A DNA stretch of 35,403 bases from AV80 sp035536995 (GCA_035536995.1 DATLNB010000004.1:1-35403); one strand, 5' to 3'. Numbered from the stretch's first letter, positions 1-8,894 are shown. The notes: a model not told the origin generated them from the letters alone. Made by a program: numbers and translations.

Positions 1-2003
1 ACCAGGAAAAGTTTCACGGGGTGGCCGGTTTCCCGAATCTTTTTGTAGGCGCTCACCAGGATATCCAGGTCCTTTTCCTTCGAGATTCGTCCCACGTAAA
101 GCAGCCGGACTTCTTTGCCGTTTGTGCCTGACCCTGGCCAGAAAGCGAGGTCGCGCCGGGAGGGGTTAAACAAATCGGTATCGAGACCGCGCGGGAGGAT
201 CTTGAGTTTTTCCGGAGCGAATCCGCGATCGACCCAGCATTTCCGGTATTGCTCGGAGTTAACGAAGACTGTGTCCATCTGGCCGTAGAGCCAATGCATG
301 TAACTCCAGGCGAGGCTCTCAAGGAAACGGTCGTCCGTCAGGATGCGCACATATTCCGGAATGTCCGTGTGATAAATACCGCTCGTTTGCAGGTTCAACA
401 TCTTGGCCGCGAGCAGGCCGGTCAGGCCCACCGGGCCCGGGGTGCTGATGATGATCTCCGTAAATTGTTCCCGCTGGATGTAATCGAGAATCTGCATGAT
501 CGGCGGAAAGCTGAGCCGTTGCAGCTCGTACTCGGGGAGCTCGAACTCGCCGATCGGCCGGAAGTTCTTGATCGGGATGTCGGTAACACTGAGCCGGCGC
601 CGGGAAGTCACCACGATGAGCTCTTCGCCCGCCGCGACGCCGGCCGCGGTCATTTTGCGAATGGTCGTCGCGACGCCGTTCACGTCGTCGAGGGTGTCGG
701 TGAACCAGGCGCGTTTTCGGTTCTGAAGCTCGTCGGGTATTGCGCCGGTCATCTCGCGAAAAATGCCGCGCAGCCAGCGCCGCGAGGGCGCCTGGCTGTG
801 AAACGCGTAGATGTAAGGCGAAAGCAAAACGATGATCGGCGCGATCCCGCTCAGCGCCTGCATGCTCTCGATCAGGTTCCCCGTCCGGATTTGCTGAACG
901 AATTTTTCGAAAAGGCGGAACGCGACCTGTTCTCCCGCCAGGTTTGCCATCAGGAAGGCGCGGCGCTCCGGCTCGGTCACGCCTTTCATTTCTTTCGCAA
1001 GCTGCGCCTTCACCTTGGGACGCGCGAAATGTTTAGAAAGCCCTTTCCAGAGCGAGACGTTGCGGGGCTTGGCCAGCTCGAAGATTTTCCCCGACATGAC
1101 ACCCTGGGCGATGAAGTTTGCCTTTTCCCGGAGGGTGAATTCGGTCGGGTCGCGCCCTTCCATGAACCGCGAGAACATCGTTTCCAGCAATGGCCCCGTG
1201 GGCCCCAGCTTTTCCGTGAACCGATCCTGGATGAAGCGCGAGACGGTGTTGTAGAAGCCGTGCGACAACGCGAGCGGCGTGCCGCCTTCACCGCGCGGGC
1301 GGCACGATCCCGTCACGACGTGTCCCAGGAAATCAAAGGGCGCTCGCGCTTTCGGCGTTTCGGTAAAAGCGCTGGCTACAAATTGGCCGCCGTGATCGTC
1401 CGACCCGCCGGTAAAGATTTTCTTCCACGGCTCGGGATGAGTCGGTCGCAGATCGTGGCGGTTGGCCAGCTCGTCGATCTTCGCCGGCGTCAGGCCGGAC
1501 AATAACTTTCCGGCCAGTTTGCTCAGGAGAGCGTCGCGCAGGCCGTTTACACCTTCGAAGTGTTTGAAGAGCAGGATAAGACGCTCGAGGTGCGCGACCT
1601 CCAGTTTGCCGTTAATGCTGTAAAGGGGATGGGCGACGGCGTGCGCGATCCCGTGTTGTTGCAGGTACTTTTGCAGGTCGAAAATATTTTCCCGCAAGGC
1701 CGCGATCTCGCGGTGCTGCGCCTCCGTTAATCCCCAGACCAGCAGGTGGATCTTGCAGGGATCGGTCGGAAAATAAGTCGTTACCTCTTCGCTGATGAAC
1801 GTGCCCGGCAGATCCGCGATCTCCAGGTTCCCGTCGATGGTATCGTGATCGGTCAGGGTCACGAAATCCATCCCGCGCTCGCGCAGGAGCCGATGGAGAT
1901 CGCGCGGATCACTGTAGCTGTCCGGCAAATCGAACCGCCGGAACAGCCATTCTTCCGAGCGCGCGGAGAACCGGGAATGAATATGGAGGTCGCAACGGCT
2001 CAT
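1..2003 (-). CDS. PHP-domain / glycosyltransferase family 4 fusion protein (C-terminus beyond the window)
   Basis: This reading frame is open from the ATG at 2003 to the left edge (about 667 codons), so the C-terminus is missing. The N-terminus is a PHP-type metal-dependent phosphoesterase domain: DLHIHS lies at residues 5-10, followed by TDHDT, AHPLYS and SDDHGG, all typical metal-ligand blocks. A middle section of roughly 200 residues is not recognised. The C-terminal half is GT-B/GT4-like, with TPGPVG, YHTDIPEYV, VFVNSEQYR, LPRGLDTDLFNP and the glycosyltransferase block LLYVGRISKEKDLD. GT4 enzymes move sugars from nucleotide sugars to lipids or polysaccharides at the inner membrane face. 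The start lies 7 nt downstream of the stop of the deacetylase-like gene, so the two are probably co-transcribed. The fusion is unusual; the substrate is unknown. Confidence 0.85.
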   Translation of the reverse strand, partial: MSRCDLHIHSRFSARSEEWLFRRFDLPDSYSDPRDLHRLLRERGMDFVTLTDHDTIDGNLEIADLPGTFISEEVTTYFPTDPCKIHLLVWGLTEAQHREIAALRENIFDLQKYLQQHGIAHAVAHPLYSINGKLEVAHLERLILLFKHFEGVNGLRDALLSKLAGKLLSGLTPAKIDELANRHDLRPTHPEPWKKIFTGGSDDHGGQFVASAFTETPKARAPFDFLGHVVTGSCRPRGEGGTPLALSHGFYNTVSRFIQDRFTEKLGPTGPLLETMFSRFMEGRDPTEFTLREKANFIAQGVMSGKIFELAKPRNVSLWKGLSKHFARPKVKAQLAKEMKGVTEPERRAFLMANLAGEQVAFRLFEKFVQQIRTGNLIESMQALSGIAPIIVLLSPYIYAFHSQAPSRRWLRGIFREMTGAIPDELQNRKRAWFTDTLDDVNGVATTIRKMTAAGVAAGEELIVVTSRRRLSVTDIPIKNFRPIGEFELPEYELQRLSFPPIMQILDYIQREQFTEIIISTPGPVGLTGLLAAKMLNLQTSGIYHTDIPEYVRILTDDRFLESLAWSYMHWLYGQMDTVFVNSEQYRKCWVDRGFAPEKLKILPRGLDTDLFNPSRRDLAFWPGSGTNGKEVRLLYVGRISKEKDLDILVSAYKKIRETGHPVKLFL

Positions 2004-2010
2004 CTGTTCG

Positions 2011-2823
2011 TTAGGTCCGTTGTTGGATCCGCTTTTCCGCGATCCAATCCCGGTAGGTGGTCACGGTGCGGTCTTCGATCAGGCAATCGATCAGGCGCAA
2101 CGCCTGGTCCCAGATTTCCGGATGGCCGCGATCCGGCGGATGAAGGCTGACCCGGGCAAGGGGCGCATCAGCCAGCCGGCGGGCCAGCAGGTTATTCCAG
2201 GCCAGGCTCGCCGTTCGGCGCCAGCCGCTCCGAACGCTATAGACAAGGGACCGGGCTGAATAACTTTCGCCTCCCCGCAGGTCTCGGACATGGGTCAGCC
2301 GGGTCGTGTATTCCATCTCGGCGTCTGCCGCCGCCTTCTCGGCCGGAGCGCTCAGGAGCCAGGCCGGGGCAATGAATCCGCGCGGGGTCAGCCCGCAGGC
2401 AATGAATTGTTCGCGAGCCTGGTTGATGCGGCGCAACGCCTCATCGTAATCCAGGTCGTAGAATTCAGCTTCATCGCTGGTGTAAAAACGAGTGATCGCT
2501 TTCTGAAGCACTTTTTCTCCCTGTCGCCGTGGGCGTTGATGAAAGTAGCCGTGAATCACGATCTCGTGGCCCTTTTCCTCAAGTTCCTGAAGCCATCTGA
2601 CGAAACCGGTATCCGCGGCGAAGCAACCGCCATGATGATAATCAGGAACAACCAGCAATGAAGAAACCGCGACGCCGTGATGGGCGAGATCGGAAATGAT
2701 TTCCTCCACCCGTTTCTGTGTGGCCGGCGCGACGTCATGAATGGAAACGACCAGCGCCGCGCGTTCCGCTTCCGCCGAGAGCGCGAAGATGGGGGACAAC
2801 GACGTCGCACTGGCTCCGGTCAC
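2011..2823 (-). CDS. DUF2334 polysaccharide deacetylase-like protein
   Basis: A 270-residue protein. VVSIHDVAP (about residues 25-33) is the NodB-superfamily first motif with the metal-binding Asp, and GHEIVIHGYFH carries the His-x-x-x-His-like second motif typical of DUF2334 proteins. GFIAPAWLLS is the third conserved block. Family members are predicted metal-dependent deacetylases of cell-surface polysaccharide. The downstream PHP-glycosyltransferase gene begins 7 nt after the stop, suggesting a two-gene surface-glycan operon. The N-terminal ~20 residues are poorly conserved in type, and the real start may lie a little further in. The family call is strong; the substrate is unknown. Confidence 0.85.
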   Translation of the reverse strand: MTGASATSLSPIFALSAEAERAALVVSIHDVAPATQKRVEEIISDLAHHGVAVSSLLVVPDYHHGGCFAADTGFVRWLQELEEKGHEIVIHGYFHQRPRRQGEKVLQKAITRFYTSDEAEFYDLDYDEALRRINQAREQFIACGLTPRGFIAPAWLLSAPAEKAAADAEMEYTTRLTHVRDLRGGESYSARSLVYSVRSGWRRTASLAWNNLLARRLADAPLARVSLHPPDRGHPEIWDQALRLIDCLIEDRTVTTYRDWIAEKRIQQRT

Positions 2824-2860
2824 ACCGGAATTTTCGATCTCAAGCGCGGCGCAAACAAGC

Positions 2861-3280
2861 CTAATCGGCGTCCTTACCGCTCATACGCACGACCTCATCA
2901 AATTCCGCGGTCGCGACTGGCTGGACGGACAATCGCGACAGACGCAGCAAAGCCATCTCGTTGAGCTTCGGGTTGCGCTTGATCTCATCGAGCGCAACCG
3001 GCCTGGGCAACGGCTTCTCTGGCGCCAGATCGACAGCGCTCCAATCGCCGTCCTTCGCGGTTGAATCGGGATAGGCTTCGCGCACCACCTTCGCGATCCC
3101 CACGATCTCCTTTCCCACCACGCTGTGATAAAAGAAGACCGCGTCTCCCTTCCGCATCGCCCGCAGATTATTGCGCGCTGTGAAATTGCGCACGCCCGTC
3201 CACGCGGTCTTGCCGTCAGTGACGAGATTCGCCCACGAGTAGGCGGACGGTTCCGATTTAACGAGCCAGAATTGTTTCAC
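2861..3280 (-). CDS. EVE-domain protein (thymocyte nuclear protein-like)
   Basis: About 139 residues from a GTG at 3280; a GTG at 3301 would add seven residues. The start VKQFWLVKSEPSAYSW matches the beginning of EVE (PUA-like) domains, and TAWTGVRNFTARNNL and GDAVFFYHS follow in the usual order. EVE domains bind modified bases in DNA or RNA and are often near genome-defence or RNA-modification genes. I prefer the 3280 start because family members begin directly with this beta strand. The stop is 38 nt upstream of the DUF2334 gene start, so the three minus-strand genes could form one transcript. Confidence 0.85.
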   Translation of the reverse strand: MKQFWLVKSEPSAYSWANLVTDGKTAWTGVRNFTARNNLRAMRKGDAVFFYHSVVGKEIVGIAKVVREAYPDSTAKDGDWSAVDLAPEKPLPRPVALDEIKRNPKLNEMALLRLSRLSVQPVATAEFDEVVRMSGKDAD

Positions 3281-3432
3281 GTTTTGATTGTGTTGTAGCA
3301 CGGTGCCGCCGGGGCGGGATCGCCGTAACCCATTGGGCGACTAATCACGCAGGTTACGCCGAACGAGGCGGCCGCGACAACAATTGCCGCTTCGATTCGA
3401 CAACCCCGTCCCTCTGTTTCAGACTCGCTCTC

Positions 3433-4119
3433 ATGTCGCGCGGCGTCTTCATCACGTTCGAAGGTTCTGAAGGCTGTGGGAAATCCACCCAGGTCCGCCG
3501 GCTTGCTGCCCGCTTGGAACAGTCCGGAGTCCGCACCCTGGTGACGCGCGAGCCCGGCGGCACCGCCATCGGCGAAAAAATTCGCGATCTGCTCCAGTTC
3601 GCTCCGGAAAGTTTTGCAATGACCCCGGAGACAGAGCTGCTTCTTTTTGAAGCGAGCCGGAGCCAGCTCGTCCGGGAAACGATCTCGCCCGCCCTCGAGC
3701 AAGGCATGGCGGTTATCTCGGACCGCTTCTTCGATTCCACAACCGTCTATCAGGGCGTAGCTCGCAAGCTCCCACCGGGCATTGTCGAAACCCTCAACGC
3801 CTTTGCCGTCGGCGATGCCCGGCCCGATCTGACCTTCATCCTCGATGTCGATGTAGAAACAGCGCGGGCCAGAATGTTGCGCCGCGTTCGCCCGGTTGCT
3901 GCGCCCGATCGAATGGAACAGGAACCCGTCGAATTCTACGAGCGCGTCTGCGCCGGCTACCACGACCTGGCCCAACGCGAACCCAACCGCTTCATCGTGA
4001 TCGACGGCGCCCAATCGGCCGACGCGATTGAGCACCAAATCTGGAACTTGCTTGCCGCACGTTTCCCGGCTCTTGCGTCTTCTCAATCTGCAACCGGCAA
4101 TCTGCAATCGCCGATCTAA
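3433..4119 (+). CDS. tmk: Thymidylate kinase
   Basis: A 228-residue protein that phosphorylates dTMP to dTDP with ATP in the cytoplasm, the last committed step of dTTP supply. The P-loop GSEGCGKST is at residues 11-19, TREPGGT at 38-44 and the DRF motif at 97-99 (ISDRFFDST), followed by DLTFILDVD and an Arg-rich LID region (RMLRRVRP). Length is slightly above the usual 205-215 residues because of a C-terminal tail. The holB-like gene starts 4 nt downstream, a common tmk-holB pairing that couples nucleotide supply and replication. Confidence 0.95.
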   Translation: MSRGVFITFEGSEGCGKSTQVRRLAARLEQSGVRTLVTREPGGTAIGEKIRDLLQFAPESFAMTPETELLLFEASRSQLVRETISPALEQGMAVISDRFFDSTTVYQGVARKLPPGIVETLNAFAVGDARPDLTFILDVDVETARARMLRRVRPVAAPDRMEQEPVEFYERVCAGYHDLAQREPNRFIVIDGAQSADAIEHQIWNLLAARFPALASSQSATGNLQSPI

Positions 4120-4122
4120 TCC

Positions 4123-5094
4123 ATGGCTTTCACGCGCCCCGCAGCCCTCGATTACCTGAGCCGCGCTCACCAGCGTGGCCGGCTCGGTCACGCCTACCTC
4201 ATTTCCGGGCCGCCGGGGAGCGGGAAACGCGCGCTCGCGTCCGACCTTTCGAATCTCGTTTCCGGCGCGAAGAGTCCTGACGTGTTCGGCTCGCCGCCCG
4301 CCGGCGTCTACGTGGCCGAGCCTGAATCGAAATCGCGCCGGATCGTGATCGACCAGGTCCGTGCCCTCGAGCACGCCTTGCAAATGCGGAGCGCAGACGG
4401 CCATCGCAAGGTTGCGATCGTGGCCGATGCCGATCGGCTCCAGCCCCAGGCAGCGAACGCTTTCCTGAAAACTTTGGAAGAGCCGCCTAACGACTCGTTG
4501 CTCATCCTCCTGAGCGCCATGCCGGAAGTTTTGCCCGACACCATCATCTCGCGATGCGTGACCGTCCCGTTGGCGGCCCCCGCGGACAAAAGTTTCTCGG
4601 CCGAAGAAACGGGATTAATCGAGATGCTCGGTGAGATGTCGCGCACTGAAGGGCAGGGGATCCAGCCCGCCTATGGAATGGCGCGGGGATTCACCCGCTT
4701 GCTCGGGCAATTGCGCGAGCGAATTCAGGACGAGAACGCCGCGGCGTTGAAGCGCGATGAAGCCAGATATCGCAACACGACAGACGGGGCCTGGCTGGAT
4801 GAGCGCGAGGATTATTACAAGGCGCTGACCGAAAGCCAATACGTCAGCCAGCGGGCGCGCCTCGTCGAAATTCTCTTTTTGTGGTGGTCGGATGTCCTGC
4901 GCGCGAATACCGGGGTGGCGCGGCGCGATCTGCCGGACGGCTCCCGGGAAACCGAGAGACTGGCTGCCCGGCTCAAGACCCCGGAAATTCTTGGCCGAAT
5001 TCGGCGCCTCGAAGAAATGCGCGATCACCTCGGCAGGAACATCCAGGAAGCCCTCGCCATCGAGGTGGCGTTCCTCAGTGTGTTTACGTTGTAA
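4123..5094 (+). CDS. holB: DNA polymerase III delta-prime subunit-like clamp-loader ATPase
   Basis: A 323-residue AAA+ clamp-loader subunit. The P-loop-like GPPGSGKR is at residues 29-36; LEEPPNDSLLIL and the SRC motif (IISRCVTVPL) are hallmarks of delta-prime and gamma/tau subunits. It would help load the beta sliding clamp onto primed DNA. The four-cysteine zinc module seen in many relatives is not evident: only SRC contributes a clear cysteine. It directly follows tmk (4 nt), as in many bacteria. A DnaX-like paralogue is possible, but the short C-terminus and context favour delta-prime. Confidence 0.85.
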   Translation: MAFTRPAALDYLSRAHQRGRLGHAYLISGPPGSGKRALASDLSNLVSGAKSPDVFGSPPAGVYVAEPESKSRRIVIDQVRALEHALQMRSADGHRKVAIVADADRLQPQAANAFLKTLEEPPNDSLLILLSAMPEVLPDTIISRCVTVPLAAPADKSFSAEETGLIEMLGEMSRTEGQGIQPAYGMARGFTRLLGQLRERIQDENAAALKRDEARYRNTTDGAWLDEREDYYKALTESQYVSQRARLVEILFLWWSDVLRANTGVARRDLPDGSRETERLAARLKTPEILGRIRRLEEMRDHLGRNIQEALAIEVAFLSVFTL

Positions 5095-5172
5095 GCTTCA
5101 GGTTGTAGCGACGGCGCTACGACAAGAGGCGGTTTGGAAACCGTCGCTCCTTGGTGCTAAGCTCGGCGCCTA
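5095..5172. other. Short intergenic gap with hairpin GTAGCG...CGCTAC
   Basis: The 78-nt gap between holB and fabG holds the small palindrome GTAGCGACGGCGCTAC (about 5106-5121), followed by a stretch with the related words gtttggaaaccgtcgct. The same GTAGCGAC word recurs at 33975 after rtcB. It looks like one of the dispersed chromosomal hairpin repeats rather than a terminator, since no T-run follows. Confidence 0.4.
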
Positions 5173-5916
5173 ATGAGATTCCAAAATCAGGTCGCGATCG
5201 TCACTGGTTCGGGGCGCGGCATCGGCCACGCGATTGCTCTTCGTCTGGCTAGCGAGGGCGCGCGCGTCGCTTCGGTCAGTCGGACCGAGACCAATGCGCA
5301 AAAAACCGCGGATGAAATCAATGCGTCACGGCCGGACACGGCGAAAGCCTACGCGGTCGACGTCGCGAACGCTGCCGCCGTCCAGAAAGCGGCCGGGGAG
5401 ATCCTGGAGCACTTCGGCCGGGTGGACATCCTGGTCAACAACGCTGGCATTACCCGCGATGGACTAAGCATGCGGATGTCGCTCGACGATTGGGACACCG
5501 TGTTGAACACGAACCTGAAGGGAGCGTTCGTGTTTACCCAGGCCGTGCTCCGCCCGATGATCAAGCAACGCAGCGGCCGGATCATCAACATCAGCTCGAT
5601 CAGCGGCTTAACCGGCAACGCGGGCCAGGCAAATTACTCGGCGAGCAAAGCCGGATTGATCGGCCTGACAAAAACGCTCGCGCGCGAGCTGGCCAGCCGC
5701 GGCATCACCGTGAACGTCGTCGCGCCCGGCCTGATTGAGACAGACATGACCACCGGCCTATCAGAGGAAGTGCGTCAGGCCATCCTCCAAAAGGTTCCCC
5801 TCGGCAAACTGGGCGAGCCCGAGGACATCGCCGGTGCCGTCGCGTATCTCGCCTCGCCCGAAGCGAAATATATCACCGGCCAGGTGCTGACGGTGGATGG
5901 CGGGATGGTGATGTGA
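5173..5916 (+). CDS. fabG: 3-oxoacyl-[acyl-carrier-protein] reductase
   Basis: A 247-residue short-chain dehydrogenase, exactly FabG size. It reduces 3-oxoacyl-ACP with NADPH in fatty acid elongation. The nucleotide-binding TGSGRGIG is at residues 11-18, NNAG at 89-92, a catalytic Ser near 142, and Tyr155/Lys159 in YSASK. The C-terminus YITGQVLTVDGGMVM is the typical FabG ending. SDR paralogues are common, so a different carbonyl substrate cannot be excluded, but the residue spacing and ending fit FabG well. Confidence 0.9.
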   Translation: MRFQNQVAIVTGSGRGIGHAIALRLASEGARVASVSRTETNAQKTADEINASRPDTAKAYAVDVANAAAVQKAAGEILEHFGRVDILVNNAGITRDGLSMRMSLDDWDTVLNTNLKGAFVFTQAVLRPMIKQRSGRIINISSISGLTGNAGQANYSASKAGLIGLTKTLARELASRGITVNVVAPGLIETDMTTGLSEEVRQAILQKVPLGKLGEPEDIAGAVAYLASPEAKYITGQVLTVDGGMVM

Positions 5917-6030
5917 GGGGGGCGCGTTGCGCGGTTACCTCGTTACATCGGAAGAGATCCACGATTCGAAATTCACGAATGTGCAGCCTCCATCATTTGC
6001 GTCCCTGCCTGCCCGATTGGATGCTGCTCC

Positions 6031-6507
6031 ATGGCTACTGAAAAAGCGACATTCGGCGCGGGTTGTTTTTGGGGCGTCGAATCTACCTTTCGCGCGGTGC
6101 CGGGCGTGAAGGAAGCGATTGTCGGTTACGCGGGCGGCACAACGAAAAATCCGACTTACCAGGATGTCTGCAGCCACGCGACGGGGCACGCTGAAGTGGT
6201 CGAGGTCGAATACGACCCGGCGCTCGTCAGTTACGAAAAGTTGCTCGACGTCTTCTGGTCGAACCACAACCCGACCACCCTTAACCGGCAGGGTCCGGAT
6301 GTGGGCGATCAATACCGGTCCGTGATCTTTTATCACAGCCCGGAACAACAGGCGGCGGCCGAAGCCTCGAAGGCGCAGCTCGACCAGAGCGGGCGTTTCA
6401 AGAATCCGATCGTTACTTTCATTCAGCCGGCGCCGGAATTTTACCGGGCCGAAGATTATCATCAGCGTTATCTCGAAAAGCGCGGGCTGTCGCACTGTGC
6501 GATCTGA
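6031..6507 (+). CDS. msrA: Peptide methionine sulfoxide reductase MsrA
   Basis: A 158-residue MsrA. It reduces (S)-methionine sulfoxide in proteins and free methionine using thioredoxin. The catalytic GCFWGVE is at residues 11-17 (Cys12), followed by GYAGG, GHAEVVEVEYDP, FWSNHNPTT and DVGDQYRS, all in family order. The C-terminal CAI provides a possible resolving cysteine. It lies 9 nt upstream of the 6-phosphogluconolactonase gene. No MsrB domain is fused. Confidence 0.95.
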   Translation: MATEKATFGAGCFWGVESTFRAVPGVKEAIVGYAGGTTKNPTYQDVCSHATGHAEVVEVEYDPALVSYEKLLDVFWSNHNPTTLNRQGPDVGDQYRSVIFYHSPEQQAAAEASKAQLDQSGRFKNPIVTFIQPAPEFYRAEDYHQRYLEKRGLSHCAI

Positions 6508-6515
6508 CTCTGGAA

Positions 6516-7211
6516 ATGGCTCGGGAGATTATTCGGGCAAGGAATTTCGGCCCTCTGGCAGCACAGCTCATTCTTGATTGCGCGCACGAAGCGCTCGGTG
6601 ATTTCGGGCATTGCCGAATTGGGCTCTCAGGGGGGAACACCCCTCGGTCCGTGTATTCCGAACTGGCCCGGCGTTCGAAGGAACTGCAGTGGGACAAGGT
6701 AACTTTTACGTTTGGCGACGAGCGGTGCGTCCCACCTGGCGACCCCGAGAGTAATTATAAAATGGCGCGGGAATCACTGTTTCAACCCGGCGGCGTTCCG
6801 GATAAATCCGTGATCCGAATGCGCGGCGAAATCGATCCACAGCTCGCAGCACAAGAATACGAGGACAGCCTGGCCGTTCTTGCAACGCAACACCAGGAAC
6901 TCACCTATCGTCACGATGTCCTCTTGCTTGGAGTAGGGGATGATGGGCACACCGCATCGTTGTTTCCCGGGACGTCCGCCCTGGAGGAAACATCGCGTAG
7001 CGTTGTCGCAAACTTTGTAGCGCGGATGGACGCGTGGCGGATTACCTTCACATTGCCACTGATCAACCAGGCTCGAAAAATCATCTTCCTCGCAAAAGCG
7101 GACAAAAATCTCGCGCTCCTCGACGCGATCATGGGCGGCGACACAAAGTATCCGGCCGCGCGGGTCGCCCCGGTCAATGGACAGTTGACCTGGCTTCTGG
7201 CTGAGTCCTAG
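6516..7211 (+). CDS. pgl: 6-phosphogluconolactonase
   Basis: A 231-residue protein of the NagB/SugarP-isomerase fold, DevB type. It hydrolyses 6-phosphogluconolactone in the oxidative pentose phosphate pathway. LSGGNTPRSVY (about residues 38-47) binds phosphate; FGDERCVPPGDPESNY and GVGDDGHTASLFPGT carry the conserved acidic and His residues. It starts 9 nt after msrA, so the two likely share a transcript, giving an NADPH/redox theme. No zwf or gnd gene is in the window. Confidence 0.9.
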   Translation: MAREIIRARNFGPLAAQLILDCAHEALGDFGHCRIGLSGGNTPRSVYSELARRSKELQWDKVTFTFGDERCVPPGDPESNYKMARESLFQPGGVPDKSVIRMRGEIDPQLAAQEYEDSLAVLATQHQELTYRHDVLLLGVGDDGHTASLFPGTSALEETSRSVVANFVARMDAWRITFTLPLINQARKIIFLAKADKNLALLDAIMGGDTKYPAARVAPVNGQLTWLLAES

Positions 7212-7244
7212 TAGCGCCGCAGCCCGCGTCTTCATTTTTCCATC

Positions 7245-8312
7245 ATGCGCACAATAATCGTCACCGGTTCGGCCGGTCTCATTGGCTCGGAGACTGTGCG
7301 GCACTTCGCGCGCGATGGCTTCAAGGTTGTCGGGCTCGATAACGACATGCGGAGCCGCTTTTTCGGCGCCGAAGCTTCAACCCAAAAAACCCGGGACGAG
7401 CTCATGCGCACCGTCCCAAATTACGAGCACCACGATCTCGATATCCGCGATGCCGCGAAAGTGCTCGATCTCTTTAAACAACACAGCGCCGACCTCGCAG
7501 CAGTCGTGCACACAGCCGCGCAGCCCTCCCACGACTGGGCGGCGCGCGATCCGCAAACCGATTTTACCGTCAACGCCAACGGCACCCTGAACCTGCTCGA
7601 AGGCGCTCGCCATTTTTGTCCCGAGGCGCCTTTCGTCTTTACGTCCACGAACAAGGTTTATGGCGACACGCCGAATCGGCTGCCCCTCGAGGAATTGCCG
7701 TTGCGCTGGGAGATTGCCCCCGGGCATGAATACGAGCCCGGCATTTCCGAGACGATGAGTATCGATTACACGAAGCACTCGCTCTTCGGGGCGTCCAAAG
7801 CCGCGGCGGATCTTCTCGTCCAGGAATACGGCCGCTACTTTAACATGCCGACGGTTTGCTTTCGGGGCGGTTGCTTGACCGGGCCCGCCCACGCCGGGGC
7901 GGAGCTGCATGGTTTCCTCTCGTATCTAATGATCTGTACGGTGACGGGGCGCCCGTACCGTGTCTTCGGGTACAACGGCAAACAGGTTCGCGACAACATC
8001 CACAGCGCGGATTTGGTGGACGCGTTCGCCGCGTTCATCCGCGCGCCGCGGGTGGCTGAGGTTTACAACATTGGGGGCAGCCGCCACAGCAATTGCTCGA
8101 TGCTGGAAGCGATCAACCTTTGCGAAGAGATCAGCGGCCGGCGTTTAACCTGGAAATACGAGGAAGCGAACCGGATCGGCGACCACATTTGGTGGGTCAG
8201 CGATGTCCGCAAATTCCAGGCACACTATCCGGAATGGAAATTCCGTTACGGCCTCCGCGAGATTATGGAAGAAATTCACGCCGCGGTTGCGGCGGGTGAA
8301 AGTGAATCGTGA
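7245..8312 (+). CDS. NAD-dependent sugar-nucleotide epimerase (CDP-paratose/tyvelose 2-epimerase-like)
   Basis: A 355-residue extended SDR. The Rossmann motif GSAGLIGS is near residues 8-15, STNKVYGD is the Ser/Thr block, and HSLFGASK stands where extended SDRs normally have Y-x-x-x-K: here Phe181 replaces Tyr while Lys185 is kept. FRGGCLTGP and GKQVRDNIHS match the CDP-paratose 2-epimerase-like group, in which I recall Phe being common. It would alter a nucleotide sugar for surface glycans. The stop codon falls inside a 7-nt tandem repeat. The exact substrate is not predictable. Confidence 0.8.
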   Translation: MRTIIVTGSAGLIGSETVRHFARDGFKVVGLDNDMRSRFFGAEASTQKTRDELMRTVPNYEHHDLDIRDAAKVLDLFKQHSADLAAVVHTAAQPSHDWAARDPQTDFTVNANGTLNLLEGARHFCPEAPFVFTSTNKVYGDTPNRLPLEELPLRWEIAPGHEYEPGISETMSIDYTKHSLFGASKAAADLLVQEYGRYFNMPTVCFRGGCLTGPAHAGAELHGFLSYLMICTVTGRPYRVFGYNGKQVRDNIHSADLVDAFAAFIRAPRVAEVYNIGGSRHSNCSMLEAINLCEEISGRRLTWKYEEANRIGDHIWWVSDVRKFQAHYPEWKFRYGLREIMEEIHAAVAAGESES

Positions 8313-8329
8313 ATCGTGAATCGTGAATC
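8302..8329. repeat. Tandem repeat, unit GTGAATC x4
   Basis: Four perfect copies of the 7-mer GTGAATC overlap the last codons and stop of the epimerase gene and are followed by a degenerate inverted counterpart (GATTCACAATTCAC, 8363-8376). The repeat and its inverted partner could fold as a hairpin between the convergent epimerase and zinc-ribbon genes. Copy-number slippage here would change or extend the epimerase C-terminus. Confidence 0.8.
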
Positions 8330-8395
8330 GTGATCTGCGGCGAGCACGCGCGCCAGAGGGCCCGATTCACAATTCACTAATCACGATTTAACTCT

Positions 8396-8800
8396 TCAAT
8401 ATTCTTCCCCTTCGTCTTTCTCGGTGGACGCAACGCGATCTTCGATGCCGTAAACGTGGAACATCACGCCGAACCAATAGAGCGGGATTAGGGCGAGGCC
8501 GAATCCTGCGGTGGCTGTCCCGGCGAGGGCACCGAGGAGCATGGCGCCGAGAGCTCCGACAAAGAAGAGGAGGCCCATCACTTTGTAACCCTTGTAAACG
8601 TGGCCCAGGCCGGGCATCACGCTCAACATCACCGCCACGGCGTCACTCGCTTTCCCTTCCGCGGTCTCGCCGTCGGTTCGCACCCAATCGCAGCGATCGC
8701 AGGCTTCCGCGTCCTTCGGGAGAACATGGCCACACAACGGGCATTCCATCGTGTCGGAGGTAACCGGCGGTTCTAACGTTGGGGCATCAGTATATTCCAC
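8396..8800 (-). CDS. Zinc-ribbon small membrane protein
   Basis: A 134-residue protein. CPLCGHVLPKDAEACDRCDW (about residues 20-39) is a two-CxxC zinc ribbon. PGLGHVYKGYK resembles the TM2-like/zinc-ribbon membrane protein signature and is followed by two hydrophobic segments (VMGLLFFVGALGAMLLGAL and FGLALIPLYWFGVMFHV). The C-terminus is acidic. It is predicted to sit in the inner membrane with the ribbon in the cytoplasm. No function can be assigned from the sequence, and neighbours give no clear hint. Confidence 0.75.
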   Translation of the reverse strand: MEYTDAPTLEPPVTSDTMECPLCGHVLPKDAEACDRCDWVRTDGETAEGKASDAVAVMLSVMPGLGHVYKGYKVMGLLFFVGALGAMLLGALAGTATAGFGLALIPLYWFGVMFHVYGIEDRVASTEKDEGEEY

Positions 8801-8894
8801 AGCTCCTCCTGGTTCAGTTGCGCTTAACCGTCACAACGGCGCAAGATTTCGTCAAGCCCTGTTCCAGTCGGCGCCGACGGTCCCGCGTCGCATC

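Noticed and set aside
249..1505. Long plus-strand open frame (418 codons)
   Set aside because: It is antisense to the PHP-glycosyltransferase gene, whose motifs are clear on the minus strand; the plus-strand translation shows no domain and has the Arg/His/Gly-rich bias of a shadow frame.
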